NCBI GenBank assembly: GCA_026713205.1
Contig: JAPOOY010000161.1
Location: 1-5,527, forward strand
Direction: 5' to 3'
Source of the DNA: Bdellovibrionales bacterium
GTDB lineage: Bacteria > Bdellovibrionota > Bdellovibrionia > Bdellovibrionales > UBA1609
Length of the DNA: 5,527 nt
Below are positions 1 through 5,470 of this stretch, one piece after another. Position numbers and translations under genes: made by a program. How positions within the stretch are numbered: position 1 is the stretch's first letter; the number at the start of each line of letters is the position of its first letter. Below the pieces are notes generated by a model. The model saw only the letters and a program-made list of their open reading frames with translations, did no database searches and had not been told where the DNA came from.

Positions 1-351
1 CTTACCTGCGTCCATCAAATAAAGCAATTCCTCAAAGGAATACACCAGTTCTACCGGTAGTTCCAAACATTCATCTTCATATTTTTTAATGGGAAAGAGA
101 TCATTACAGGCATCTTTACAATCTTCCTCCTGGGCACATTTCAACTCACTTTGTTCTCCAAAGTTTCGGCAGGAATGTCGTCTGGTGCGCGCCTCTTCAC
201 TACGGTCACGCCTTGTTCGGCTGTAGCGGCCACTATCATTGGAATCATCAACTGCACTGGGTTGACGAACAGGCTCCGGGGGCTTCTCACAGGATAAGGC
301 CATCAGGAAAAAAACCGCACATAAATAAAGTTTAAAAGGTTGTACAAACAT
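1..351 (-). CDS. Cysteine-rich lipoprotein, 3' end beyond window (partial)
   Basis: This reading frame stays open for 117 codons from an ATG at 351 down to the left edge, so only the N-terminal part is present. Residues 1-20 are a short charged start plus a hydrophobic stretch, ending in a lipobox (LMALS-C21), so it should be a signal-peptidase-II-processed lipoprotein. After the lipidated Cys comes a proline- and acid-rich linker (22-40), an arginine-rich low-complexity stretch (about 42-62), and then a segment with cysteines at 61, 72, 78, 82 and 95, suggestive of disulphides in the periplasm. A TAA lies in frame two codons before the ATG, which fixes the start at or after this codon. The Shine-Dalgarno is weak (a purine run, GGAAAAAAGTGAAG). 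I do not recognise the family and assign no function. Codon use and reading-frame length make it more likely real than the short opposite-strand frame at 340-537. Confidence 0.8.
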   Translation of the reverse strand, partial: MFVQPFKLYLCAVFFLMALSCEKPPEPVRQPSAVDDSNDSGRYSRTRRDRSEEARTRRHSCRNFGEQSELKCAQEEDCKDACNDLFPIKKYEDECLELPVELVYSFEELLYLMDAGK

Positions 352-522
352 AAGTTACTTCACTTTTTTCCAATTCATCACAGATTTTTTATCGTCAAAA
401 AAAAAAGGGTTCTTGAGAGTATCCAGCCTGTCTTCAGAAAAACCGGTCTTAGGTCTGGAAAAACTTTTAAAAAAATTCTTATTTATGCGTTATTAACAGA
501 TTTTTGTCGTGATTTGGGAATC

Positions 523-740
523 TATCAGTCCGTTTAATTTTGAGGGTTTTCAGATGAAAGAATACTGACACCCTCTCTTAAGAGGATAAAGGGGTCAAAA
601 GTTCAAATATACATTTTGCCACCGAGCGACTTTCAGCCGCATCTGTGTCAAATTCGTGCTCACTTTTGACACCTTTATCCTCTTAAGAGAGGGCTAACTT
701 TATGTCAGTGGAAAACTGAAAAACTCAAACCGGATCAGCA
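523..740 (+). mobile_element. Palindromic repeat element, copy 1 (type A)
   Basis: About 218 bp between the two minus-strand lipoprotein genes. The main stem pairs 571-600 with 664-693: 30 positions with a single mismatch. Outside it, imperfect outer arms follow (GAGGGTTTTCAG near 542-553 against CTGAAAAACTC near 716-726). Inside lies the conserved asymmetric core 601-663, containing GCGACTTTCAGCCGCATCTG. The core is about 84% identical to copy 2 read in reverse, by eye. The boundaries come from alignment of flanks to copies 2 and 3 and are good to about 10 bp. No coding potential is evident. It is most likely a non-autonomous mobile element or a structured-RNA repeat. It may also stop transcripts leaving the lipoprotein gene at 759-1691, but no T-tract follows the stem, so this is not a classic terminator. 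Confidence 0.85.
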
Positions 741-758
741 AAACTGGAGAAAGACACA

Positions 759-1691
759 TCAAAACAGAGATTTGATTTTATTGGCTTTTGTTTTATAGGA
801 AACAATGAAAAAAGAATCCGCTTCATTTTGAGAGAGTATTTCCCCTTTTTTTAAAGCTGTTAGAATAAAGTTTTTGTATTTCTTTCGTAAAACAGGTGAG
901 TTCAAGGCCATTTTCAGTTTTTCAAAAATAAGAGTTAATTCCTTTTCTGAACGGGAAGACCATACATTGTCTTTGAGAAAGATACTTTGCAGCAGGTATA
1001 ATTGATGATGGGGAAAAGATACAATAAAGGGAACAGGGTTTAAATGAGATTTTGAAGTGTAAGATCGTCCCATGAAATAAAATAACCGACTCAGGTTTTG
1101 GGATAAATCTTTTTCAGAGGTGTATTGTTTTTTTAATTGAAGGACTCCATTTAGAGCCAGAGTTTGATATTGCAGGCTTTTCTGTAGTTGTTCCGTTGCC
1201 GCGTACGCAATGCCCAATCGGGCCGGATAAACCGTTTTTTGAAATTCCAGAGAAAGATATTTACGAAAAGCGGTGATATCTTTCAGAGACAGAAAGCTGA
1301 GACGGGTTTGCCCCAGGCATTCATAAGTGAAGCTGATTTCCAGCAAACCTCTGGCTTTAAAGCGGATCTGTTTAAGAGATCTGTCCAGAAGTCGTCGGTA
1401 GCGGGTCACAGCTATTTCACAGTTTCCGGCTTCACGATGACTGCTGCCTCCGTTAAACAGCATCATCACTTCCAGCGGCTTTCCTCTTAAGTCTTTTGCA
1501 AGAGCATCATAAATTTCACCGGCTTTTTTAAATTTTTTTTGTTGGATATACTCCTGGGCTTGATCTAATTTTTTAATTTGTCTTACGGTTAAATTTTCCG
1601 TGCTTAGAGAGTTCTTTTTTACAGAGGAGCAGGCCGTCAGGAAAAAGATTATGGAGAAAAATAGGGGATACAAGAAAAGTTTTGAAAACAT
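759..1691 (-). CDS. TPR-like repeat lipoprotein, 310 aa
   Basis: The N-terminus is a signal peptide (short basic start, hydrophobic 5-18) ending in the lipobox FLTA-C21, followed by SS, so the mature protein should be lipidated at Cys21 and anchored in a membrane facing the periplasm. From about residue 38 to 180 the sequence is helical and shows TPR-like alternation: AQEYIQQKKFKKAGEIYDAL at 45-64, then NGGSSHREAGNCEIAVTRYR around 80-99, then a segment with YECLGQ at 123-128. TPR lipoproteins often act as scaffolds in outer-membrane or cell-envelope assembly, but nothing here points to a partner. The C-terminal 100 residues are helical, lysine-rich and unrecognised. The start is supported by GAGGA five nt upstream of the ATG and a plausible promoter just before it. 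It is transcribed away from the hydrolase gene and ends 18 nt from repeat copy 1. The TPR call is by pattern, not profile search. Confidence 0.85.
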   Translation of the reverse strand: MFSKLFLYPLFFSIIFFLTACSSVKKNSLSTENLTVRQIKKLDQAQEYIQQKKFKKAGEIYDALAKDLRGKPLEVMMLFNGGSSHREAGNCEIAVTRYRRLLDRSLKQIRFKARGLLEISFTYECLGQTRLSFLSLKDITAFRKYLSLEFQKTVYPARLGIAYAATEQLQKSLQYQTLALNGVLQLKKQYTSEKDLSQNLSRLFYFMGRSYTSKSHLNPVPFIVSFPHHQLYLLQSIFLKDNVWSSRSEKELTLIFEKLKMALNSPVLRKKYKNFILTALKKGEILSQNEADSFFIVSYKTKANKIKSLF

Positions 1692-1706
1692 TTTTTCCTC
1701 ATCTGA

Positions 1707-1734
1707 ATTATATATACGGCATTTAAAATTTCAA
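1707..1734 (-). promoter_or_regulatory. Probable sigma70-type promoter of the TPR lipoprotein gene
   Basis: Read on the minus strand there is TTGAAA (1729-1734), a 16-nt spacer, and a perfect TATAAT (1707-1712). Transcription would begin near 1700, giving a leader of only about 9 nt that just includes the GAGGA Shine-Dalgarno at 1696-1700. The short leader is a reason for caution. Confidence 0.5.
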
Positions 1735-1745
1735 ATCAATGATGA

Positions 1746-1779
1746 TAAGGAATCCTTTATAAATTGTGTTCATTCCTTA
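1746..1779. repeat. 8-bp inverted repeat upstream of the lipoprotein promoter
   Basis: TAAGGAAT (1746-1753) and its exact complement ATTCCTTA (1772-1779) are separated by 18 nt. The left half also overlaps the small palindrome AGGAATCCT. It sits just upstream of the -35 box of the lipoprotein promoter, where an activator could bind, but it could equally be chance in AT-rich DNA. Confidence 0.35.
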
Positions 1780-1810
1780 GCTGGTCGCGTCCCTAATGAG
1801 AATTAGCTAT

Positions 1811-1984
1811 GCTCCTTCGGTTTGGACTTTTAAGGGTCAAGAGATCTGGGGGACTTCCTGATAAGATGAAAGAAAGGCACAAGCCCTGTAAAAGAAAGAC
1901 AAACAGTCTTCGGAAATGTAAAAATCTCTTGAAATGATGTCTTGTCCTTTATTTGATTTCAAAAGAAAGCCACAAAACTCAAAC
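1811..1984 (+). mobile_element. Probable decayed copy of the palindromic repeat element
   Basis: Three landmarks of the type A element occur in the right order and orientation. A left end, GCTCCTTCGGTTTGGA at 1811-1826, compares with ACTCCTCCGGTTTGAG of copy 3. An inner-left block, AGATGAAAGAAAGGCACAAG near 1864-1883, compares with AGATGAAAGAAGAATTACA. A right end, AAAGCCACAAAACTCAAAC at 1966-1984, is identical to 4986-5004 of copy 3. The main stem and core between them are not recognisable. Only a small hairpin (AAGAC/GTCTT) and a weak pairing of AAAGACAA with TTGTCCTTT remain. The right end is certain as a repeat. The claim that all three pieces are one old copy is an inference. Confidence 0.5.
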
Positions 1985-2207
1985 TATACCGATTGTGTTT
2001 GAACTGTTACGGTTTTTATTTAAGAGACATAAGCCCTTTATAACAGACTATAGGGGTCAAAAATGAGTTCGGCTTTGACACAGATGCGGCTGAAAGTCGC
2101 TCTGTGGCAAAACGCATGTTTGAATTTTTGGCCCCTATAGTCTGTTATAAAGGGTGTAAGTATTTTTTCTTATGAAGAACCGGAAAATTTCAAACCGGAG
2201 GAGTATA
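1985..2207 (-). mobile_element. Palindromic repeat element, copy 2 (type B)
   Basis: This is the best-defined copy, 223 bp. Its two ends read inwards as TATAC, seven variable bases, GTTTGAA, then CGGTT, with no gaps between the two ends, giving terminal inverted repeats of about 29 bp. The main stem pairs 2034-2063 with 2125-2154: 30 positions with one T.G wobble. The core (2064-2124) is the reverse complement of the core in copies 1 and 3, so this copy is inverted relative to them. Inside it, CACAGA 2079-2084 pairs with 2101-2106 and GCG 2086-2088 with 2098-2100. It lies between the divergent lipoprotein and hydrolase genes, ending about 15 bp before the hydrolase -35 box. Positions 2011-2070 match 5468-5527 at 58 of 60 bases. 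Confidence 0.9.
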
Positions 2208-2221
2208 AGAAGAGTATATTG

Positions 2222-2250
2222 TTGACAATTTTGGAGCAGTACAAAATATT
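2222..2250 (+). promoter_or_regulatory. Probable sigma70-type promoter of the hydrolase gene
   Basis: A perfect -35 box TTGACA (2222-2227) is followed by a 17-nt spacer and AATATT (2245-2250, four of six matches to TATAAT). A start near 2257 gives a leader of about 37 nt carrying the AAGGAG Shine-Dalgarno at 2278-2283. The spacing and leader length are normal, so this is the most convincing promoter in the window. It probably also drives pdxH. Confidence 0.6.
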
Positions 2251-2293
2251 AAGGAGCAGAAAAATTCCTACATAAAAAAGGAGAAAACGGATT

Positions 2294-3439
2294 ATGAGAG
2301 AGCTGTTCAAAACAATGGAAATAATCCTGAAGCTCGTATTATCCTGGCTGTTTTGTCTTCCTTTTTTGGCTATGGCTCTTGGGGAATCGGATTTATCTCC
2401 TGTGTATAAGCTCTTGGAAAAAGGGGATTTTTACACCATAGGGGATTTTCAGGGGGCAAAACAAATTACACTTCGTTATGCCAAGTTTGGAAAGGGACGG
2501 GGAAAAAACGGCTCCCTTGTTTTTATAAATGGAAAAGGGGAGAATGTACTTAAGTATGTAGAGCTTTTTTATGATTTTTATCTTCAGGGTTGGTCTCCTA
2601 TTTACACCTACGATCATAGATATCAGGGCCTTTCCAGGAATGTTTTATCCCATTCCGTTGACCCACCTGTAACTCTCTCTCCATCAGGAGAAATAAAGTC
2701 ATCTGATCAAACAATTCCAAATCCACCGGCTACTTATGTGGAAAACTACTCCTTATATAGAGAAGATATGGAGGCCTTTATCCGTGTTGTTTTAAATGAT
2801 GCGGAAGTGGATCGCTCTCGCTTATTTCTCATAGCTCATTCTATGGGTGGAGCTATTGCCTTGGATTATCTACAAACTCACTCGGAAAAATCTCCATTTA
2901 AATTTGTTGTGCTTTCAGCCCCCATGATCAAAGTGAAAAGCAATTTATTTCCTTTTTTGGAAAAAACTAGCCTCGCTGTATTAACCGGTTACTGTTCATA
3001 TTTGCCCTGTACCTGGAGGGTTCCTTCTCTTCGCAATCGTTTTACAAGAAAAGCGCTTACAAACAGTCTCTCCCGTTATGCTTTTTCTGAATATGTGGAA
3101 GAAAAATGGTTTCCTCAAATTGCATCAAGGGGGATTTCCTTTCGTTGGGTTGTGGAAAGTTTCAAGCTCACAGACCAACTCATGAAAAAAAAACGGATAC
3201 ATCAAATAGCCACTCCATTTCTCATTCTTCAAAGTGAGAAGGATCGGCTTGTTTCAAATGAGCATCATCACTCTTTCTGTGATAGGATACCTGATTGCTG
3301 TCATATAACTCAAATAGCCGGTAAGCATGAATTGTTTCTGGAAAAAGATAAACCGCGCAATGAGGCAATAGAAACAGTTATAAGTTTTTTTCTAAATAGT
3401 AAGAAGTATCAAAAGGGGTGTCGTTATTCCAAATCCTAA
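2294..3439 (+). CDS. Exported alpha/beta hydrolase, lysophospholipase (PldB) type, 381 aa
   Basis: This is a serine hydrolase of the monoglyceride lipase/lysophospholipase group; members remove an acyl chain from lysophospholipids or monoacylglycerols. The fold landmarks are in order: FINGKGEN (78-85) at the oxyanion strand, YDHRYQGLS (106-114), which corresponds to the DHRGxGxS motif of PldB-like enzymes, the nucleophile elbow AHSMGG with Ser183, the acid in SEKDRLV (Asp317), and the catalytic His345 in AGKHELFLE. All triad residues are therefore present. A hydrophobic segment at 10-28 ending near AMA looks like a signal peptide, so the enzyme is probably periplasmic or surface-exposed. The ATG at 2294 is preceded by AAGGAG with a 10-nt gap. 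An ATG seven codons later lacks a comparable site. It is followed closely by pdxH and probably co-transcribed. The substrate cannot be read from the sequence. A role in digesting phospholipid is family-based inference. Confidence 0.88.
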   Translation: MRELFKTMEIILKLVLSWLFCLPFLAMALGESDLSPVYKLLEKGDFYTIGDFQGAKQITLRYAKFGKGRGKNGSLVFINGKGENVLKYVELFYDFYLQGWSPIYTYDHRYQGLSRNVLSHSVDPPVTLSPSGEIKSSDQTIPNPPATYVENYSLYREDMEAFIRVVLNDAEVDRSRLFLIAHSMGGAIALDYLQTHSEKSPFKFVVLSAPMIKVKSNLFPFLEKTSLAVLTGYCSYLPCTWRVPSLRNRFTRKALTNSLSRYAFSEYVEEKWFPQIASRGISFRWVVESFKLTDQLMKKKRIHQIATPFLILQSEKDRLVSNEHHHSFCDRIPDCCHITQIAGKHELFLEKDKPRNEAIETVISFFLNSKKYQKGCRYSKS

Positions 3440-3470
3440 GCAGAAAAAGAAGATTGAGTCAATCTCCGAG

Positions 3471-4064
3471 GTGCTACGAATTTTAGGTTCAGTGGATCCT
3501 TTGGTTATTTTAAAGGATTGGCTGGGAAAAGCCCAAAAAAATAAACAACTTAAGAACTCCTGGGCTATGAATCTCTGCACAAGTGACAAAGGCCAGCCCT
3601 CCGCTCGGATTGTATTGTTCAAGTATTTTAGAGGGGATTCCCTGGTGTTTTTTTCAAATTACTTAAGCCGTAAGGGCCAAAATTTACAGAATAATGCCCA
3701 AGGGGCGGCCACTTTTTATTGGGAAAATCCAGGTCGGCAAATTCGTATAGAGGGAAAGGTTAAAAAAATTCCCCGAAAGGAATCAGTCGCCTATTGGGGT
3801 ACGCGAAGTCGGGAAAGCCAGCTCAGTCAGTGGCTTTCCCAACAATCTCAGCCAGTTTTGAACCGGCGGACATTGGATGCTTTAAAGATAGAGGTAAAAC
3901 AGCGATTTAAAGGGGGGCCTGTTCCCTGTCCTTCTCACTGGGGAGGATATGCCCTTTCCATACAAAGGATGGAGTTTTGGATGGAAAAAAATCATCGCCT
4001 GCATGACCGATTTTTGTTTAAAAAGCGCAAGGGAGGCTGGGCGATCCAGCGGCTTTTTCCTTAA
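3471..4064 (+). CDS. pdxH: Pyridoxamine 5'-phosphate oxidase (PdxH)
   Basis: This FMN-dependent cytosolic enzyme oxidises pyridoxine or pyridoxamine 5'-phosphate to pyridoxal 5'-phosphate, the last step of the DXP-dependent B6 pathway and of salvage. The similarity to the E. coli enzyme is clear throughout. Candidate FMN contacts are ARIVLFKYF (Arg46, Lys51), SRKGQ (Arg67, Lys68) and Gln90. The PLP-site region AYWGTRSRESQ holds Tyr108, Arg112 and Ser116. The C-terminal signature FWMEKNHRLHDRF holds Trp170, Arg176 and His178. At 197 aa from the GTG at 3471 it is shorter at the N-terminus than the 218-aa E. coli protein. That GTG has no Shine-Dalgarno. The frame stays open upstream to a stop at 3393-3395, and AAGGGG at 3413-3418 sits 7 nt before an in-frame ATT at 3426 inside the hydrolase 3' end. 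The true start may therefore be ATT 3426, coupled to the hydrolase. The gene converges on rpsD with 34 bp between them. Confidence 0.95.
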   Translation: MLRILGSVDPLVILKDWLGKAQKNKQLKNSWAMNLCTSDKGQPSARIVLFKYFRGDSLVFFSNYLSRKGQNLQNNAQGAATFYWENPGRQIRIEGKVKKIPRKESVAYWGTRSRESQLSQWLSQQSQPVLNRRTLDALKIEVKQRFKGGPVPCPSHWGGYALSIQRMEFWMEKNHRLHDRFLFKKRKGGWAIQRLFP

Positions 4065-4098
4065 TCTTAAAATTTAAACTGGATCAGTATGAGAAAAA

Positions 4099-4722
4099 TC
4101 AGGCTTTTCGTGCGGCGTAATATTCAGTAAAAAGACCGGCATCAAATGGAAAAGGAATATGCTCCAATCCTGGAAGAGCCTGGACAATGCCCACCACTTT
4201 TCCATCTTTGTCTTCTTTCCTCAGATAATCCGGTAGATCCAAACGGGGTTTTTGAAGTCCTTGAAGCACGGTCTGATTTTTAAGGGCTTTATCTTTAAGG
4301 GAGATTTCCTGATCTTTTTTCACAACAAAAGAGGAAATATCCACTTTTTTTCCATCAACAAGAATGTGGCCATGACTTACGAGTTGTCTGGCAGCCGGAA
4401 TACTCGGAGCAAATCCCAATCGGAAAACCACATTATCCAGCCGCCGTTCCAGTCGGCTGGCCAGGCTGTTCACCCAGTTGGCGGGTTGACCTGTTTTGGA
4501 ATCTCGGATAAATCGCCGAAGCTGCCTTTCTGTTAAGATATAGTTCAGCCGAAGTTTTTGTTTCTCCTCCAAGCGTAGAGCGTAGTCAGAGTATTTTTTT
4601 CTTTTATTTCCACTTTCTCCGGGGGGATAGGGGCGACGGCTGAGTGCGCCGCTTTTTCCAAGGCCTGGCAGTTCCAATCCCAGGCGTCGTTGAGTTTTAA
4701 AATAGTGTCTTTTGACAGCCAT
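4099..4722 (-). CDS. rpsD: Small-subunit ribosomal protein S4
   Basis: S4 is a primary 16S rRNA-binding protein that nucleates assembly of the 30S body and, in many bacteria, represses its own operon. The protein is 207 aa, the usual length. It has the N-terminal domain with RRPYPPGESG (29-38) and YSDYALRLEEKQKLR (44-58), and the S4 RNA-binding domain from about 93 to 155 (RLDNVVFRLGF, AARQLVSHGHILVDGKKVDI). The tail ends LFTEYYAARKA, like the usual 'LIVEFYSR'. The N-terminus contains no cysteine, so it is a zinc-free form. The start ATG at 4722 is preceded by GAGGGG with a 3-nt gap. A possible promoter on the minus strand (TGGACA 4753-4758, 17 nt, TATAGA 4730-4735) would leave almost no leader, so I do not rely on it. 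The gene stands alone instead of beside rpsK and rpoA, and is head to head with rpmE. It could be the only S4 or a second paralogue. Confidence 0.96.
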   Translation of the reverse strand: MAVKRHYFKTQRRLGLELPGLGKSGALSRRPYPPGESGNKRKKYSDYALRLEEKQKLRLNYILTERQLRRFIRDSKTGQPANWVNSLASRLERRLDNVVFRLGFAPSIPAARQLVSHGHILVDGKKVDISSFVVKKDQEISLKDKALKNQTVLQGLQKPRLDLPDYLRKEDKDGKVVGIVQALPGLEHIPFPFDAGLFTEYYAARKA

Positions 4723-4786
4723 AGACCCCTCTATAATGACCTTTTTACTTTTTGTCCAGAAAAAACTGAAAAGGTTGCCTATTTCT

Positions 4787-5014
4787 TATTCCACTCCTCC
4801 GGTTTGAGTTTTGTGGCTTTTTAGATGAAAGAAGAATTACACCCTCCCTTAAGTGAAGAAAGGGGGTCAAAAGTTCAAACTTGCGTTTTGCCACAAAGCG
4901 GGCGTCCCGCCGCTATTGTGTCAAAGCCGAACTCACTTTTGATCCCCTTTCTTCACTTAAGGGAGGGCTAACTCCATGTAAATGGAAAGCCACAAAACTC
5001 AAACAGGATTGATA
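4787..5014 (+). mobile_element. Palindromic repeat element, copy 3 (type A)
   Basis: About 228 bp between the divergent rpsD and rpmE genes. The outer arms are a perfect 19-bp inverted repeat: GTTTGAGTTTTGTGGCTTT at 4802-4820 against 4986-5004. The main stem pairs 4842-4873 with 4936-4967: 32 positions with one G.T wobble. The core has the same layout as copies 1 and 2 but its small inner hairpin has changed: GCGGG 4898-4902 pairs with CCCGC 4906-4910 around a CGT loop, inside CACAA/TTGTG. The stem sequence (CCCTCCCTTAAGTGAAGAAA) differs from copies 1 and 2 while remaining self-complementary. The outer boundary is approximate. The left end lies about 65 bp upstream of the rpsD start, so it may carry or disturb control sequences of both ribosomal genes. 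Confidence 0.88.
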
Positions 5015-5098
5015 ACCTCACTCAACAGTCAAATTGGAAGAGCATTGATGTCAAAACAGACGATTTACTGATAAATTTCCCTATTATGAGGCTTGAAA

Positions 5099-5117
5099 AA
5101 CCCTTGTCAGAGGGGTT
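5099..5117 (+). promoter_or_regulatory. Small hairpin in the rpmE leader
   Basis: AACCC (5099-5103) pairs with GGGTT (5113-5117) across a 9-nt loop, ending 15 nt before the Shine-Dalgarno. L31 genes in several phyla have published leader-RNA motifs thought to bind L31 itself. Whether this stem serves that role is a guess. No T-tract follows, so it is not a terminator. The leader start is uncertain, because no good promoter was found in 5015-5141: TATTAT at 5082-5087 lacks a -35 partner. Confidence 0.3.
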
Positions 5118-5141
5118 GATTTGCTATACAAGAAGGAGAAT

Positions 5142-5399
5142 ATGAAAAAAGATATTCACCCCAAAAGCCGTGAAACTGTTTTTAAGGATGTGTCTTGTGG
5201 TTTTCAAATCATCACCACTTCCACAGTTCAGACAAAAAATACCATTGAAATAGATGGCAAAACTTATCCTTTGGTGACTTTTGATGTATCCAGCGCCTCT
5301 CATCCTTTTTATACCGGTCAGCAAAGGATTTTGGATACAGAGGGGCGGGCTGAAAAATTTACAAAAAAATATAAAAACTTCAAAACCACCTCTAAGTAG
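5142..5399 (+). CDS. rpmE2: Large-subunit ribosomal protein L31, type B (zinc-free)
   Basis: L31 sits on the central protuberance of the 50S subunit and bridges to the 30S head. The 85-aa product carries the type B signature: [16 protein letters not shown] at the N-terminus, [20 protein letters not shown] (35-54), HPFYTGQQR (54-62), and an [11 protein letters not shown] tail. It lacks the CxxC pairs of the zinc-binding form; the single cysteine is Cys19. E. coli YkgM, of nearly the same length, is the familiar type B example and is repressed by Zur. I prefer the ATG at 5142 over an in-frame TTG at 5121, because AAGGAG (5133-5138) precedes the ATG by 3 nt and the protein then begins like its relatives. 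No Zur-type palindrome was seen by eye upstream. The gene is monocistronic: repeat DNA starts within 20 nt of its stop. Confidence 0.95.
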   Translation: MKKDIHPKSRETVFKDVSCGFQIITTSTVQTKNTIEIDGKTYPLVTFDVSSASHPFYTGQQRILDTEGRAEKFTKKYKNFKTTSK

Positions 5400-5414
5400 A
5401 GCTAATACCTTATA

Positions 5415-5470
5415 TATACCAATCGTGTTTGAAATTTCCGGTTATACTGATCGTGTTTGAGATTTCCGGT
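5415..5470 (+). repeat. 28-bp tandem direct repeat of an element end
   Basis: Units 5415-5442 and 5443-5470 each run TATAC..ATCGTGTTTGA.ATTTCCGGT and differ at three positions. Each unit equals the terminal inverted repeat of a type B element (compare 1985-2013), so one end is present twice, with only the second leading into the element body. Confidence 0.85.

Noticed and set aside
422..458. Hairpin CCAGCCT/AGGTCTGG upstream of the first lipoprotein gene
   Set aside because: The pairing is interrupted by a bulge and the long interior is mostly unpaired, with no T-tract, so it is likely chance.
340..537. 65-aa plus-strand open frame
   Set aside because: It overlaps the start of the minus-strand lipoprotein gene, has no ribosome-binding site, runs into repeat copy 1 and has a biased, unrecognisable composition.
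571..693. Repeat copy 1 as an intrinsic transcription terminator
   Set aside because: The stem is long, but neither side is followed by a T-tract, and the same structure recurs at promoters and between divergent genes.
1188..1490. 100-aa plus-strand open frame inside the TPR lipoprotein gene
   Set aside because: It is antisense to a well-supported lipoprotein gene and shows no recognisable motif or ribosome-binding site.
4065..4098. Bidirectional terminator between convergent pdxH and rpsD
   Set aside because: The 34-bp gap contains only AT-rich sequence with a weak TTAAA/TTTAA pairing and no stable stem.
4252..4536. 94-aa plus-strand open frame inside rpsD
   Set aside because: It is a shadow of the conserved S4 reading frame on the other strand.
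5121..5141. TTG start giving rpmE seven extra residues
   Set aside because: The AAGGAG ribosome-binding site lies downstream of this TTG and directly before the ATG at 5142, and L31 type B proteins begin at the MKxxIHP motif.
5390..5401. CTCTA/TAGAG stem at the rpmE stop codon as a terminator
   Set aside because: It has only five base pairs with a two-base loop and no following T-tract.
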